A stretch of 64,000 nt of DNA, taken from NCBI GenBank assembly GCA_036560445.1, contig DATBRG010000033.1, positions 1 to 64,000 on the forward strand. The letters run 5' to 3'. Origin of the DNA: DATBRG01 sp036560445. GTDB taxonomy: Bacteria > Pseudomonadota > Gammaproteobacteria > Burkholderiales > Methylophilaceae. Shown here piece after piece: positions 7,750-17,196 of the stretch (position 1 is the first letter of the stretch; each line of letters starts with the position of its first letter). The position numbers and the translations under genes are program-made. The notes beneath the pieces were generated by a model. The model saw only the letters and a program-made list of their open reading frames with translations. It was not told the origin of the DNA and did not search any database.

Positions 7750-10164
7750 TTACACTCGCTTCGGCAATTTCAGGTTTGGGTTCGTCTTCACTACGACATC
7801 CACGAAATGCTTTTCTAACGCCCGGATTGCCTCGACATCACGATAGACACCCTGGATCGAGGCTTTGATTTTACGGCGTACAGCCTGGTTAAATTTTTTG
7901 TCCTGGATCAGCTTCACTACGCAACCCACGTAAGCATTCGTATCCTGCATAACAGTTTCGGTAACACCCATACTTTCCAGGATGCCGCTCGCCAGCCTGC
8001 CACGCATAAACTGCCCTTTAACTGTGACTACCGGCAGATTGCATTCCAGCGCTTTTAACGCGGTATTGAAGCCGGAAAAGCCTATCGTATCCAGGAAAAC
8101 ATCCGCTTGCCGCATGAGGCCGTAGAAGCCTGCGGTTGATTGCCAAGGGATGAAATGTACAAACTTGGCAGCATCAAGTCCATGCCTGGTGAAAGATAAT
8201 GACAACCTATGCTGTAATTTATCCGACATACGCTCCCTTGCACCAAACCTGAAGAAGACGAACTGGCAATCGCCCAGGCTTTTGGCAATCTCCACAAGCA
8301 ATTCGTCGTAGTTTGCACTGTATTTATAGGGTGACCCTGCGCATATCAGTATCGGCTTACTTGCATCAATACCAAATTCCGCGGTCTTGATATCAACAAT
8401 GGGGATATCTACCGGGTTGTAATAACAGCCAAGCCGCGGTAGCCTGATCAGTTGCTCGGTATAGTACTCTTGCGAGTATTCAGACTCGAACAACTCTGCA
8501 GACAAGTAGTAATCCATGGTCGGCAGGCCTGTAGTCTCGGGATGTCCCCAGGTGACCATCTGCACCGGCGCCAGACGCATGGATGCCAGCCTCGTTGTCA
8601 TCGCATCCATGCCAATTTCAGCATAGATAAGCACATCGGGCTTAATGCGTTTTATGGCCTGGGCTGTATCTCCCAGATTATTCCTGGCCTCATAAAAAGA
8701 GGCTGACTCGGCTCTTGCAATCGCCGTCTGATGATCCTCAGTATCTCCCGTATAAACGCTATGAATCTCGAATATATTTTTTTCCAGCGCCTGATACCAG
8801 CCCTTGATAATCGCATGCCAAACCGAATGATTGCTGAGATGGCCTGAGACGATGGCCAGCCTGATCTTTCTCGCACTTGTTTTACTCTCGCTGACTGAAA
8901 CCGATATCTGCTCAAGCTGGCCCTGGAAGCGCTGCATCAACCTTGCACACAATTTCCCGTAAATACCGAGCAGGTCTTTGTTGTTCTGCTCGCAATAAGC
9001 CAGGTAAAAAGGCTGCAAGGAGCCCACGACATCCACCCCATCAACGGGATCATTCTCTGCAACCCATGCGCTAAGCGCATTTATGTCCTGCTTGAATGCG
9101 GCTCTAGCCTCGTTGTCCTGATCGGGACTGACTGAGAAAACCGGGATCCTGCCAACAGCCAATGAAAATCTCGTAGCAAGCGAGCCCCCACTGAGTTGCC
9201 TTGCTTTCTCATAACTTGAGATAGACTCGGCGTAATCGCCAAAGCTGCGTAATACATTGCTACGATTAAGGTAAGCATGGGCATAGCCGGGGTTTACTGC
9301 AATGGCTTGGTCATAGCACTCTAGCGCCTCGGGCATCTTCTTCAGGCTTTCATAAGTCGTGCCTTTATTGGAATATGCCTCGGCATAATTGGGCTTTAAT
9401 TCAAGAGCCTTGTCATAACAACGCAATGCCTTATCAAAATGCCTCAAGGCTTTGTGCGCTACGCCCTGATTTAGATATGCCTCGGCACAATCCGGCTTGA
9501 GGTCAAGCGCATGCTGGTAAGTAAGCAGGGCCTCGGCGAAGTTGTGCATTTTGATCTGGGTGGCGCCGAGATTCAGGTATGCAGTCACATCCCCGGGCTT
9601 GAGTGCTATGGCTTTTTGGTAGCTATCGACCGCTTCCTGATATCGGCCAAGACCGAACAATACTGCGCCACGTGTCTGGTGTGCTATCTGGTAACCCTGC
9701 TCTAGCTGGATGACTTGCTCGATAACAGCAAGTGCTTCCCCGTATCGGCCTAGCAAGCGCAAGGTTTCCGCCTGATTATTCATGGCAGGGTAATAATCTC
9801 GCTGCAAACTGACTGCCATATTGAAACACTGCAAGGCCTGCTCATTCAGCCCGGAGGATAGGAGCAAGCCGCCAAGATTGAAGTGGGCATCAGCATGGTT
9901 AGCATCAACCTGTATCGCTCTCTGTATGAAATCAATACCTTGGTCTGTTTTCCCCTGGCTTTTAAGCAGCAGGCCGCTCAAATGCAATGCGTCGTAATGA
10001 TCTGGCTGCAAGGCAAGTATTTCCTGGTAGCCAGCGAAAGCCTCTGCGAGGCGATTAGCGCGGTGCAATTCAAAAGCCTTGCCTACCTTGTCAGCGATGA
10101 GTTGAGCGATATCCGAATATGGCTGGGCAAGCTGCTGCAAATTGGGTGGCGGGGTTTCGGTCAT
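7750..10164 (-). CDS. TPR protein with O-GlcNAc-transferase-like (SPINDLY/GT41) catalytic domain
   Basis: An 804-residue protein. About residues 30-335 are roughly nine tetratricopeptide repeats with the regular pattern of A-Y-x-N-x-G and A-L-x-x-Y-x-x-A-L. From about residue 430 to 790 is a GT41-type domain: RLAIVSGHLSNHSVWH holds the His that aligns with the OGT donor-site His, PYKYSANYDEL contains the Lys expected to bind UDP, and DTIGFSGFNTALKALE aligns with the nucleotide-binding loop. Enzymes of this group glycosylate Ser/Thr of proteins with GlcNAc or fucose. No signal peptide, so it is cytoplasmic. It is a single gene between xseA and kup with no glycan genes nearby, so the acceptor protein is unknown. 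Confidence 0.8.
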   Translation of the reverse strand: MTETPPPNLQQLAQPYSDIAQLIADKVGKAFELHRANRLAEAFAGYQEILALQPDHYDALHLSGLLLKSQGKTDQGIDFIQRAIQVDANHADAHFNLGGLLLSSGLNEQALQCFNMAVSLQRDYYPAMNNQAETLRLLGRYGEALAVIEQVIQLEQGYQIAHQTRGAVLFGLGRYQEAVDSYQKAIALKPGDVTAYLNLGATQIKMHNFAEALLTYQHALDLKPDCAEAYLNQGVAHKALRHFDKALRCYDKALELKPNYAEAYSNKGTTYESLKKMPEALECYDQAIAVNPGYAHAYLNRSNVLRSFGDYAESISSYEKARQLSGGSLATRFSLAVGRIPVFSVSPDQDNEARAAFKQDINALSAWVAENDPVDGVDVVGSLQPFYLAYCEQNNKDLLGIYGKLCARLMQRFQGQLEQISVSVSESKTSARKIRLAIVSGHLSNHSVWHAIIKGWYQALEKNIFEIHSVYTGDTEDHQTAIARAESASFYEARNNLGDTAQAIKRIKPDVLIYAEIGMDAMTTRLASMRLAPVQMVTWGHPETTGLPTMDYYLSAELFESEYSQEYYTEQLIRLPRLGCYYNPVDIPIVDIKTAEFGIDASKPILICAGSPYKYSANYDELLVEIAKSLGDCQFVFFRFGARERMSDKLQHRLSLSFTRHGLDAAKFVHFIPWQSTAGFYGLMRQADVFLDTIGFSGFNTALKALECNLPVVTVKGQFMRGRLASGILESMGVTETVMQDTNAYVGCVVKLIQDKKFNQAVRRKIKASIQGVYRDVEAIRALEKHFVDVVVKTNPNLKLPKRV

Positions 10165-10313
10165 ATTGGGCCAGAGATTTTTTCCTGCATAAACTGTATT
10201 CCAGTCCGTAGTGTTTACGCAAACCCTATAACAAGAAGATTAGCTGACCGAAACAACAGTAGCGCATGCCATTAACTGATAAAATGCACAAATGCTTTTC
10301 CGAGCTTGCCTCA

Positions 10314-12227
10314 ATGGATTCATCAAATCTGAGTAACACTGGCACTAACAATACTGGTCACAGCAAGACAAGACTCCCGGCACTGGCACTGGCAGCTCTC
10401 GGTGTTGTTTATGGCGATATTGGTACCAGCCCGCTCTACACCATGAAAGAAGTGTTTGCCGTCAGCCATCATCCGGTGCCGGTGACCCACGCCAATGTAT
10501 TCGGCATATTGTCACTGATCGTCTGGGCACTGATCATGGTGGTGTCCATCAAATACGTAGGCTTTATCATGCGTGCGGACAATCGTGGCGAGGGCGGTAT
10601 CATGGCCTTACTGGCAGTGGCTATCCGTAATCTGGCAGGTGACAGGCGCAAGCAGAAAATCATCATGATGATAGGCATACTCGGCGCCTGTATGTTCTAC
10701 GCAGACGGCATGATCACCCCCGCAATTTCGGTACTCTCAGCGGTAGAAGGTTTGGAAGTCGGCACCCCAGCACTGAAACCTGTGGTTATCCCTATCACCC
10801 TGATTGTGCTATTCATCCTGTTCTGGGCACAAAGTAAAGGCACCGCCATCGTCGGTGCTTTTTTTGGGCCTGTCATGCTGCTCTGGTTCAGCACGCTGGG
10901 CATACTCGGCGCCGTAAACATCATGCACGAACCTGCTGTACTGCAGGCATTGAACCCCATTTACGCGTTTCATTTCTTCAGGGCTAATCCATGGCTGGCA
11001 TTCGTTGCGCTGGGCGCGGTTGTACTCGCAGTTACCGGAACTGAGGCGCTGTATGCCGATATGGGCCATTTTGGCCGTAAACCAATACGCTTGGCATGGT
11101 TCGGCTTCGTTCTGCCTGCCCTTATACTGAATTATTTCGGCCAGGGCGCTCTGATTCTGCATGACGCCGAGGCTGTGAAGAACCCGTTTTACCTGCTTGC
11201 TCCAGATTGGATGCTGTTCCCATTAGTTGTCTTGGCAACAGTAGCTACTGTGATTGCTTCACAGGCTGTTATCTCCGGCGCCTTCTCGGTATCGCGCCAA
11301 GCACTGCAACTAGGCTTCTTGCCACGCATGCAAGTGCAGCACACTTCAGAGCGTGAACAAGGTCAAATCTATATGCCACGAGTAAACTGGAGCCTCATGG
11401 TAGCTGTGATGGCACTGGTGATCGGTTTTGGCTCATCCGGCAATCTGGCAGCTGCCTATGGCATCGCCGTCACGGGTGATATGGTGATCACTACCATTCT
11501 GGCGGGCGTAGTATTCCATGGCATCTGGGGCTGGAGCTGGTTGCGTACCGGCTCCCTGATTGCAATATTCCTGACGATAGATTTGGCTTTCTTCAGCGCT
11601 AACGTGCTGAAGATACCTGATGGCGGCTGGGTGCCTCTACTCATCGGTGCCGTCATCTTCACTGTCATGTCTACCTGGAAAAGGGGCCGCAGCCTGCTGT
11701 TCAATCGCCTCAAGAGTGAAGCCATGGGGATTGAGCCATTTATTGCGGCAATCGGCTCTCACCCGCCTGCTCGCGTGCCAGGTAGCGCTGTATTCATGAC
11801 ACCCAACCCGCAAGGCGTACCGCATGCCATGCTACACAACCTCAAGCACAATAAAGTGCTGCATGAGAAGGTGGTTTTCCTGACTGTCAGAATTGAGGAT
11901 TTCCCGTATATAGCCCAGGAAGAACGTGTCGAAGTTGAAAAGATGCCGCATGAGTTTTACAGGGTTACCATGCGTTATGGGTTCAAGGACGATCCAGACC
12001 TGCCTCGCGACTTGGAATTGTGCGAAATGCAAGGCCTGCAACTGGATGCAATGGACACCTCATACTTTATCGGCAAGGAAAGCCTGATCGCCACCCGTAA
12101 TTCAGAGATGGCTTACTGGCGCGAAAAACTATTTGTCGGCATGTTCCGCAACGCGGACAGCATCACCAACCATTTCAAGCTGCCACCAAACCGGGTGATC
12201 GAACTGGGTACGCAAGTAACGCTATAA
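10314..12227 (+). CDS. kup: Low-affinity potassium uptake protein Kup
   Basis: A 637-residue K+/H+ symporter of the KUP/HAK/KT family. After a polar N-terminus of about 28 residues comes GVVYGDIGTSPLYT, the family signature in the first helix, then about twelve transmembrane helices to residue 440 and a cytoplasmic C-terminal domain with the HNKVLHEKVVFLTV segment. ATG at 10314 gives the normal N-terminal length; in-frame ATGs at 10266 and 10284 are possible because no strong ribosome-binding site marks any of them. It is divergent from the TPR gene, sharing the 10165-10313 region. Confidence 0.93.
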   Translation: MDSSNLSNTGTNNTGHSKTRLPALALAALGVVYGDIGTSPLYTMKEVFAVSHHPVPVTHANVFGILSLIVWALIMVVSIKYVGFIMRADNRGEGGIMALLAVAIRNLAGDRRKQKIIMMIGILGACMFYADGMITPAISVLSAVEGLEVGTPALKPVVIPITLIVLFILFWAQSKGTAIVGAFFGPVMLLWFSTLGILGAVNIMHEPAVLQALNPIYAFHFFRANPWLAFVALGAVVLAVTGTEALYADMGHFGRKPIRLAWFGFVLPALILNYFGQGALILHDAEAVKNPFYLLAPDWMLFPLVVLATVATVIASQAVISGAFSVSRQALQLGFLPRMQVQHTSEREQGQIYMPRVNWSLMVAVMALVIGFGSSGNLAAAYGIAVTGDMVITTILAGVVFHGIWGWSWLRTGSLIAIFLTIDLAFFSANVLKIPDGGWVPLLIGAVIFTVMSTWKRGRSLLFNRLKSEAMGIEPFIAAIGSHPPARVPGSAVFMTPNPQGVPHAMLHNLKHNKVLHEKVVFLTVRIEDFPYIAQEERVEVEKMPHEFYRVTMRYGFKDDPDLPRDLELCEMQGLQLDAMDTSYFIGKESLIATRNSEMAYWREKLFVGMFRNADSITNHFKLPPNRVIELGTQVTL

Positions 12228-12288
12228 TCTGATTTAGAATTAGCTTTAGCAGCCATGCTGGCGTTGTCTATCAATTGAGTAAATTAAC

Positions 12289-13134
12289 ATGCATAAATTA
12301 AGCCGCTTATCCCTTCTGGTTTTAACCTCAATCATATTAGCCCTCTCCGGCTGCACCACTGTGCAAACCACCAAATCCGGTGCAGTAGGCGTTGACCGCA
12401 AACAAACCTTCTTGCTCTCACAAAAACAGGTGGAAAGCATGTCTGCTCAGAATTATGTGCAAACCCTGAAAACTGCCGACTCGAAGAAAGCACTCAATCC
12501 AGATGCTGCTGAAACAGCAAGAGTGCGCGCGATTGCTCAACGTCTGATTGCCCAAACCCCCGTGTTCCGTAGCGATGCCGCAAACTGGAAATGGGAAATC
12601 AATGTGCAGCAGAGCAAGGAAGTTAATGCCTACTGCATGGCAGGCGGGAAGATCATGGTCTATACCGGCTTAATAGAGCAGATCAAGCCTACTGACGATG
12701 AACTGGCCGCCGTCATGGGGCACGAAATCTCCCATGCATTGCGAGAACATAGCCGCGAACAAATGTCAGAAGCCTATATGCAACAGTTTGGCTTACTGGG
12801 ACTGGCTGCTGTTGTTGGTATTGCCACCAAGGATTCGAGTAACGCAGGCACTACGCTGGCGGTGGGTAGCACCGTAGCTGCTGTGGCGCTTACCCTGCCG
12901 CATAGCCGCCGCGATGAGCACGAGGCTGACGAAATTGGCCTGGAACTGGCAGCACGCGCAGGTTACAACCCGAATGCAGCACTTACATTGTGGGAAAAGA
13001 TGGGCAAGGTTGGCGGTTCCAAGCCTCCCGAGTTTCTGAGCACACACCCATCAGATGCAGCGCGCATGGACGATATCAGAAGGCTTATTCCCAAAGTGAT
13101 GCCGCTATACGAAGAAGCTAAAAACAAGCATTAA
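12289..13134 (+). CDS. M48-family zinc metalloprotease lipoprotein
   Basis: A 281-residue protein beginning with a lipoprotein signal ending LSGC (Cys22), so it is anchored in the envelope. The zinc site is HEISH at residues 145-149 with the third ligand in DEHEADEIGLE at about 212. This is the layout of periplasmic LoiP/BepA/YggG-type proteases, which clear misfolded outer-membrane proteins. It lacks the C-terminal TPR region of BepA, so it is closer to LoiP. It stands as its own unit 61 bases after kup. Confidence 0.87.
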   Translation: MHKLSRLSLLVLTSIILALSGCTTVQTTKSGAVGVDRKQTFLLSQKQVESMSAQNYVQTLKTADSKKALNPDAAETARVRAIAQRLIAQTPVFRSDAANWKWEINVQQSKEVNAYCMAGGKIMVYTGLIEQIKPTDDELAAVMGHEISHALREHSREQMSEAYMQQFGLLGLAAVVGIATKDSSNAGTTLAVGSTVAAVALTLPHSRRDEHEADEIGLELAARAGYNPNAALTLWEKMGKVGGSKPPEFLSTHPSDAARMDDIRRLIPKVMPLYEEAKNKH

Positions 13135-13227
13135 TTCTTCCACCCAGCCCCATATGTTTTCTAGATTAATTGGGCGCATGGTACGCTGTCCTATCAGCCA
13201 TTAATTGACGGATAGACGGGCAAAATA

Positions 13228-13806
13228 ATGAATAAGCGTATCATCGAGCTCGTCGAGCGTATCAAGGCAATAGAGCTGGAGTTGGAGGCGGAGCTTTATG
13301 AGGCTCGAGACAATCTCAACTACCGACTGATCAATCACAAGATTCATTTTGAGAAATCTGTCAGGCAGCAACACCGACGTTTCAAAATCAACCTGTTTCG
13401 TTATGCATTGTTCCCGCAGTGGCGGCATGTAGTCACGGCACCATTTATTTACGCCGTATTTCCCGCCTTGCTATTAGTCGACCTGTTGGCTAGCCTTTAT
13501 CATGCTGTTTGCTTCCCACTACTTGGCATCCCCAAGGTCAAACGTGGCGATTACTTCATATTCGATCATCAACACCTGGCCTACCTTAACCTCCTGGAAA
13601 AATTCAATTGTGCATATTGTTCATATGGCAATGGTCTTGTCTCCTACCTCAAGGAAATCATTGGGCGCACTGAGCAATACTGGTGCCCGATCAAGCACGC
13701 CAGACGTGTATTAGCAGCTCATTCCCGCTATGGCAGTTTTGTTGAATATGGCGATGCAGAAAGCTTTCGTCGTGATCTGGAAATTATCCGTAAATTCAAA
13801 GACTGA
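13228..13806 (+). CDS. Conserved hypothetical protein with one or two membrane segments
   Basis: 192 residues, family not recognised by name. An N-terminal acidic coiled-coil stretch (about 1-30, rich in E and L) is followed by basic residues, a hydrophobic region at about 72-100 (FIYAVFPALLLVDLLASLY) and a C-terminal soluble part with KRGDYFIFDHQHLAYL, CAYCSYGNG and a final YGDAESFRRDLE. Two Cys in CAYC could bind metal or form a disulfide. It sits between the M48 protease and dapD on the same strand. No function is claimed; the hydrophobic region suggests membrane association. Confidence 0.7.
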   Translation: MNKRIIELVERIKAIELELEAELYEARDNLNYRLINHKIHFEKSVRQQHRRFKINLFRYALFPQWRHVVTAPFIYAVFPALLLVDLLASLYHAVCFPLLGIPKVKRGDYFIFDHQHLAYLNLLEKFNCAYCSYGNGLVSYLKEIIGRTEQYWCPIKHARRVLAAHSRYGSFVEYGDAESFRRDLEIIRKFKD

Positions 13807-13860
13807 CGAACTTGCGCTAACCAAGTAAAATTACGCTTTTTTCAAGTTTAAGGGTCCGTC

Positions 13861-14688
13861 ATGCAGGAACTGCAATCCATCATCGAGGCCGCGTTCGAGA
13901 ACCGTGCCAATATCAACCCGGCCAATGCCGACAAGCAGGTCAAGGATGCCGTATTCACCGTGCTGGAAGAACTGAATGCTGGCCGCTTACGTGTAGCCAC
14001 CCGTAAAGGTGACAGCCAGGAATGGGAAACACACCAGTGGATCAAGAAGGCTGTATTGCTGTCTTTCCGCCTGGAAGACAATGCGTTGCTTGATGGTGGT
14101 TGTACTAAATATTTCGACAAAGTCCCAAGCAAATTCGCTGACTATACCGAAGCCGACTTCAAGGCTGGTGGCTTCCGCGTAGTGCCGAATGCCATTGCAC
14201 GCCGCGGCTCTTTTATTGGCAAGAATGCTGTACTGATGCCTTCTTATGTCAATATCGGCGCTTACGTTGACGAAGGCACTATGGTCGACACCTGGGCCAC
14301 TGTTGGCTCCTGCGCACAAATCGGCAAGAACGTGCACCTATCAGGCGGCGTAGGTATCGGCGGTGTACTGGAACCGGTACAAGCCGGGCCGACCATCATT
14401 GGCGACAATTGCTTTATCGGCGCTCGCTCCGAAGTTGTCGAAGGCGTTGTTGTCGAAGACAACTGTGTCATCTCAATGGGCGTTTACATCGGTCAATCAA
14501 CCAAAATCTATGACCGCGAAACTGGGAGCGTCACCTACGGTCGCGTCCCCGCCGGCTCTGTAGTCGTTTCCGGCAACCTGCCAGCAAAAGACGGTAGCTA
14601 TAGCTTGTATTGCGCGGTCATTGTCAAGAAAGTTGACGCAAAGACCTTGGGCAAAGTCGGTATCAATGAATTACTGCGTGGCATCTGA
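13861..14688 (+). CDS. dapD: Tetrahydrodipicolinate N-succinyltransferase
   Basis: A 275-residue left-handed beta-helix transferase that succinylates tetrahydrodipicolinate in the lysine/meso-diaminopimelate pathway. The N-terminal helical domain leads to hexapeptide repeats from about residue 105 to 230, including GAYVDEGTMVDTWATVGS and GARSEVVEGVVVED. Length matches E. coli DapD (274). dapE, which removes the succinyl group two steps later, is encoded further down the same strand at 18979, with other genes inserted between. A strong hairpin terminator follows. Confidence 0.95.
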   Translation: MQELQSIIEAAFENRANINPANADKQVKDAVFTVLEELNAGRLRVATRKGDSQEWETHQWIKKAVLLSFRLEDNALLDGGCTKYFDKVPSKFADYTEADFKAGGFRVVPNAIARRGSFIGKNAVLMPSYVNIGAYVDEGTMVDTWATVGSCAQIGKNVHLSGGVGIGGVLEPVQAGPTIIGDNCFIGARSEVVEGVVVEDNCVISMGVYIGQSTKIYDRETGSVTYGRVPAGSVVVSGNLPAKDGSYSLYCAVIVKKVDAKTLGKVGINELLRGI

Positions 14689-14743
14689 TTCAGCACTAAA
14701 ACCTGCCAAACTGTCATAATTTCGACAGCCATGTCAAAGCCTT

Positions 14744-14771
14744 AACAACACCCGCCCTTGCGGGTGTTGTT
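14744..14771 (+). terminator. Hairpin terminator after dapD
   Basis: A perfect 12-bp stem AACAACACCCGC / GCGGGTGTTGTT with a CCTT loop, 56 bases after the dapD stop. The following T run is short (TTACTTGT), so termination may be incomplete, but no other structure explains the repeat. Confidence 0.8.
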
Positions 14772-15002
14772 ACTTGTAAGCCACTCATCACCCCATAACT
14801 ACCGCTTGTCAGCAGGCAGCAAAAGCATGCCAATCCCTCCATCTCGTGCCGACCCTTATCAATAGTGCATTGCAGCCAGCCGTTCATATTTCTTATTGTT
14901 ACCTCCCGGCTGTATTACTTGAAATCGGCATACATATTGCGCCTGTAATGCCATGTGGGGCTTCTTCAAAAAAAGAAGCTCAATTAAAAAGAGGGAAATT
15001 GC
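14772..15002 (+). promoter_or_regulatory. Leader region of the MHYT-GGDEF-EAL gene with a small hairpin
   Basis: The dapD-to-GGDEF gap totals 314 bases; after the terminator no gene is visible. A hairpin GCTTCTT (14960-14966) / AAGAAGC (14973-14979) lies just before the Shine-Dalgarno GAGGGAA at about 14991. It could affect translation start. No known riboswitch consensus was recognised here. Confidence 0.4.
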
Positions 15003-17114
15003 ATGGTAGGGAGCTATGACTATAGTCTCGTCTTACTTTCTTTATTGATTGCCTTTATCTCATCCTGGGCAGGCCTGAGTTTTGCCGCAAAACTGCATGG
15101 GAATCACGATAGAGCGAGCAAACTTTGGCTGCTGGCAAGCGCTTTGACCGTTGGCACTGGCATTTGGTCCATGCATTTCATCGGTATGCTGTCATTCAGT
15201 TTGCCGATTCCAGTTAGTTATGCGTTCGACTTGACGATCTTATCCTGGTTAATTGCGGTTGTTATTTCCTGGATGGGGTTCAGAATTGCTCATCAAACTG
15301 TGTTGAGCTCCCGGTTAATAGTGGTTGGTGGACTTGTTCTCGCAACCGGCATTTGCAGTATGCATTATATGGGCATGGCCGCCATGCGCATGATGCCGCC
15401 TATTAACTATGACTCCTGGTTATTCTTCCTGTCATTCCTGATTCCGGCCATTGCTTCGATGGCAGCATTACGTATCCTCTACTGGCAACGCACACTATCA
15501 GGAAAGCATGCGCTCGTCGGAAAATTAATTACTGCCTTATTAATGTCTGCCGGTATAGCAGGCATGCATTACACCGGCATGGCTGCGGCAGAATTCGCAT
15601 CCGGCTCCATATGCGGGGTAAGTAACGCGATCAATCCGACATTGCTGGCAATTGTTAGTGCTACAGGTGTAATTTGCCTGGTACTGGGTACCTTCGTCAT
15701 TGCCCTGCTCGATGCGCGCATGGAAAGCCTTAACACATCGCATAGCCTTTCCTTGCAAGACGAAAATCTGGAATTAAATCGCATTGCCATGATGGATACG
15801 TTGACGCACCTACCTAATCGCCGATTATTCCAGCAACACCTTGAAGTAGCTGTTGGCCGGATATCGCGTGGGAATAATTCTCTGGCAGTTGCCTTTATTG
15901 ACCTCGATGAATTCAAACCCGTAAATGATGTACTCGGCCATCATGTTGGAGATGAAGTATTGCTAGCGGTTGCCAAGCGCCTGATGACTGCCGTTCGTGG
16001 CTGCGATGTCGTTGCCCGCCTCGGCGGGGATGAGTTTGTCGCCCTCATTGAAGATATCCGTTCGGATGAGGACATCGTGCCGGTAATCGAACGCATTATT
16101 CAATCACTAAGAGATGTTTTCTACATTGATCATCATGAAGTGCGCATCTCGGCCTCCGTAGGCATTGCCGTGTACCCGCGTGACGGCAATATCGCTCGAT
16201 TGCTGGAATGTGCTGATGCCGCCATGTATCGGGCAAAAATGGATGGCAAGAACCGGTATCGTTTCTTTGATAGTGAGATTGAGTTGGCTTCAAACCAGTT
16301 GCAACAGTTGCAACGAGATTTGATTCACGCACTACTGAGCGATGAATTCAAACTCTACTTTCAACCAAAAGTTGATAGCACCACTCACAAACTGGCAGGT
16401 ATTGAGGCCTTACTGCGTTGGCAGCATCCAGATAAGGGCCTGCTTGAGCCCGAGCACTTCATTCCAGCAGCTGAGCGTTTTGGGTTGATGAATCAGATTG
16501 GTAATTGGGTGATTGAGGAATCCTGCCGCATCCAGCATCGCATGCGTAGCCAGAGCATTAACCTGAATGTCTCGATCAATCTCTCTTCGCAACAGTTCCG
16601 TAACAGCAATCTGGTTACAGAGGTAATGCAAATTCTCAAGCGCTATGAACTACCCGCTTCCAGCCTAATGTTTGAGATTATGGAGCCGAGTAATCTACAC
16701 CAGGAAGATCAATTCGAACTGTTACTAACAGCCTTTAAGGAAGCAGGGATTGAAATCGCTATTGATAATTTTGGTACCGGCAATTCCAGCTTCTCCTTCC
16801 TGCAAAAAATGCAGGTGAATGAGCTTAAACTGGATCGCAGCATGATCAGAGACATCGACACGAATCAGCAGAAATTTGCGATTGTAGATTCAATTGTACG
16901 ACTCTCTCACGCCTTAGGTTTGAGAGTTATCGCCGAGGGTATAGAAACCGAGGCACAGCGCAGGATAATGACTGAACTGAGATGCAATCAGCTACAGGGA
17001 TTTTTGTTCTCACACCCAGTACCCGAGGAAAAACTCGCCAGTCTGGTCAGCCAGTTCAACCCGATCGAGAAAGACCCGGATGAATCTGGCGGAACCTTGC
17101 CAGTGCCAGCCTAA
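15003..17114 (+). CDS. MHYT-sensor GGDEF-EAL cyclic-di-GMP protein
   Basis: A 703-residue inner-membrane signalling protein. Seven transmembrane helices (about 1-245) hold three MHYT-type motifs (MHFIGM, MHYMGM, MHYTGM), proposed to bind copper and sense oxygen, CO or NO. The diguanylate cyclase domain has an intact GGDEF at 341-345 and an inhibitory-site RGCD at 332-335. The EAL domain begins with EAL at 468-470, but the essential DDFGTG loop reads DNFGTG (D588, N589) and the following GYSSL is GNSSF, so hydrolysis may be weak or lost. Likely a net c-di-GMP producer. It is preceded by a good Shine-Dalgarno GAGGGAA and interrupts the dapD-dapE neighbourhood. Confidence 0.88.
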   Translation: MVGSYDYSLVLLSLLIAFISSWAGLSFAAKLHGNHDRASKLWLLASALTVGTGIWSMHFIGMLSFSLPIPVSYAFDLTILSWLIAVVISWMGFRIAHQTVLSSRLIVVGGLVLATGICSMHYMGMAAMRMMPPINYDSWLFFLSFLIPAIASMAALRILYWQRTLSGKHALVGKLITALLMSAGIAGMHYTGMAAAEFASGSICGVSNAINPTLLAIVSATGVICLVLGTFVIALLDARMESLNTSHSLSLQDENLELNRIAMMDTLTHLPNRRLFQQHLEVAVGRISRGNNSLAVAFIDLDEFKPVNDVLGHHVGDEVLLAVAKRLMTAVRGCDVVARLGGDEFVALIEDIRSDEDIVPVIERIIQSLRDVFYIDHHEVRISASVGIAVYPRDGNIARLLECADAAMYRAKMDGKNRYRFFDSEIELASNQLQQLQRDLIHALLSDEFKLYFQPKVDSTTHKLAGIEALLRWQHPDKGLLEPEHFIPAAERFGLMNQIGNWVIEESCRIQHRMRSQSINLNVSINLSSQQFRNSNLVTEVMQILKRYELPASSLMFEIMEPSNLHQEDQFELLLTAFKEAGIEIAIDNFGTGNSSFSFLQKMQVNELKLDRSMIRDIDTNQQKFAIVDSIVRLSHALGLRVIAEGIETEAQRRIMTELRCNQLQGFLFSHPVPEEKLASLVSQFNPIEKDPDESGGTLPVPA

Positions 17115-17196
17115 CCCATTCATTCAGGGCAGGAATTTCGCGCAAACTAGCGTAGCTGTTAAAATAATAGTTACTCTAAGTAATTGCGGTTAATTC

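Noticed and set aside
14689..15002. A small RNA or riboswitch in the longest gene-free stretch
   Set aside because: After the dapD terminator only one short hairpin was found, and no known riboswitch or RNA consensus was recognised.
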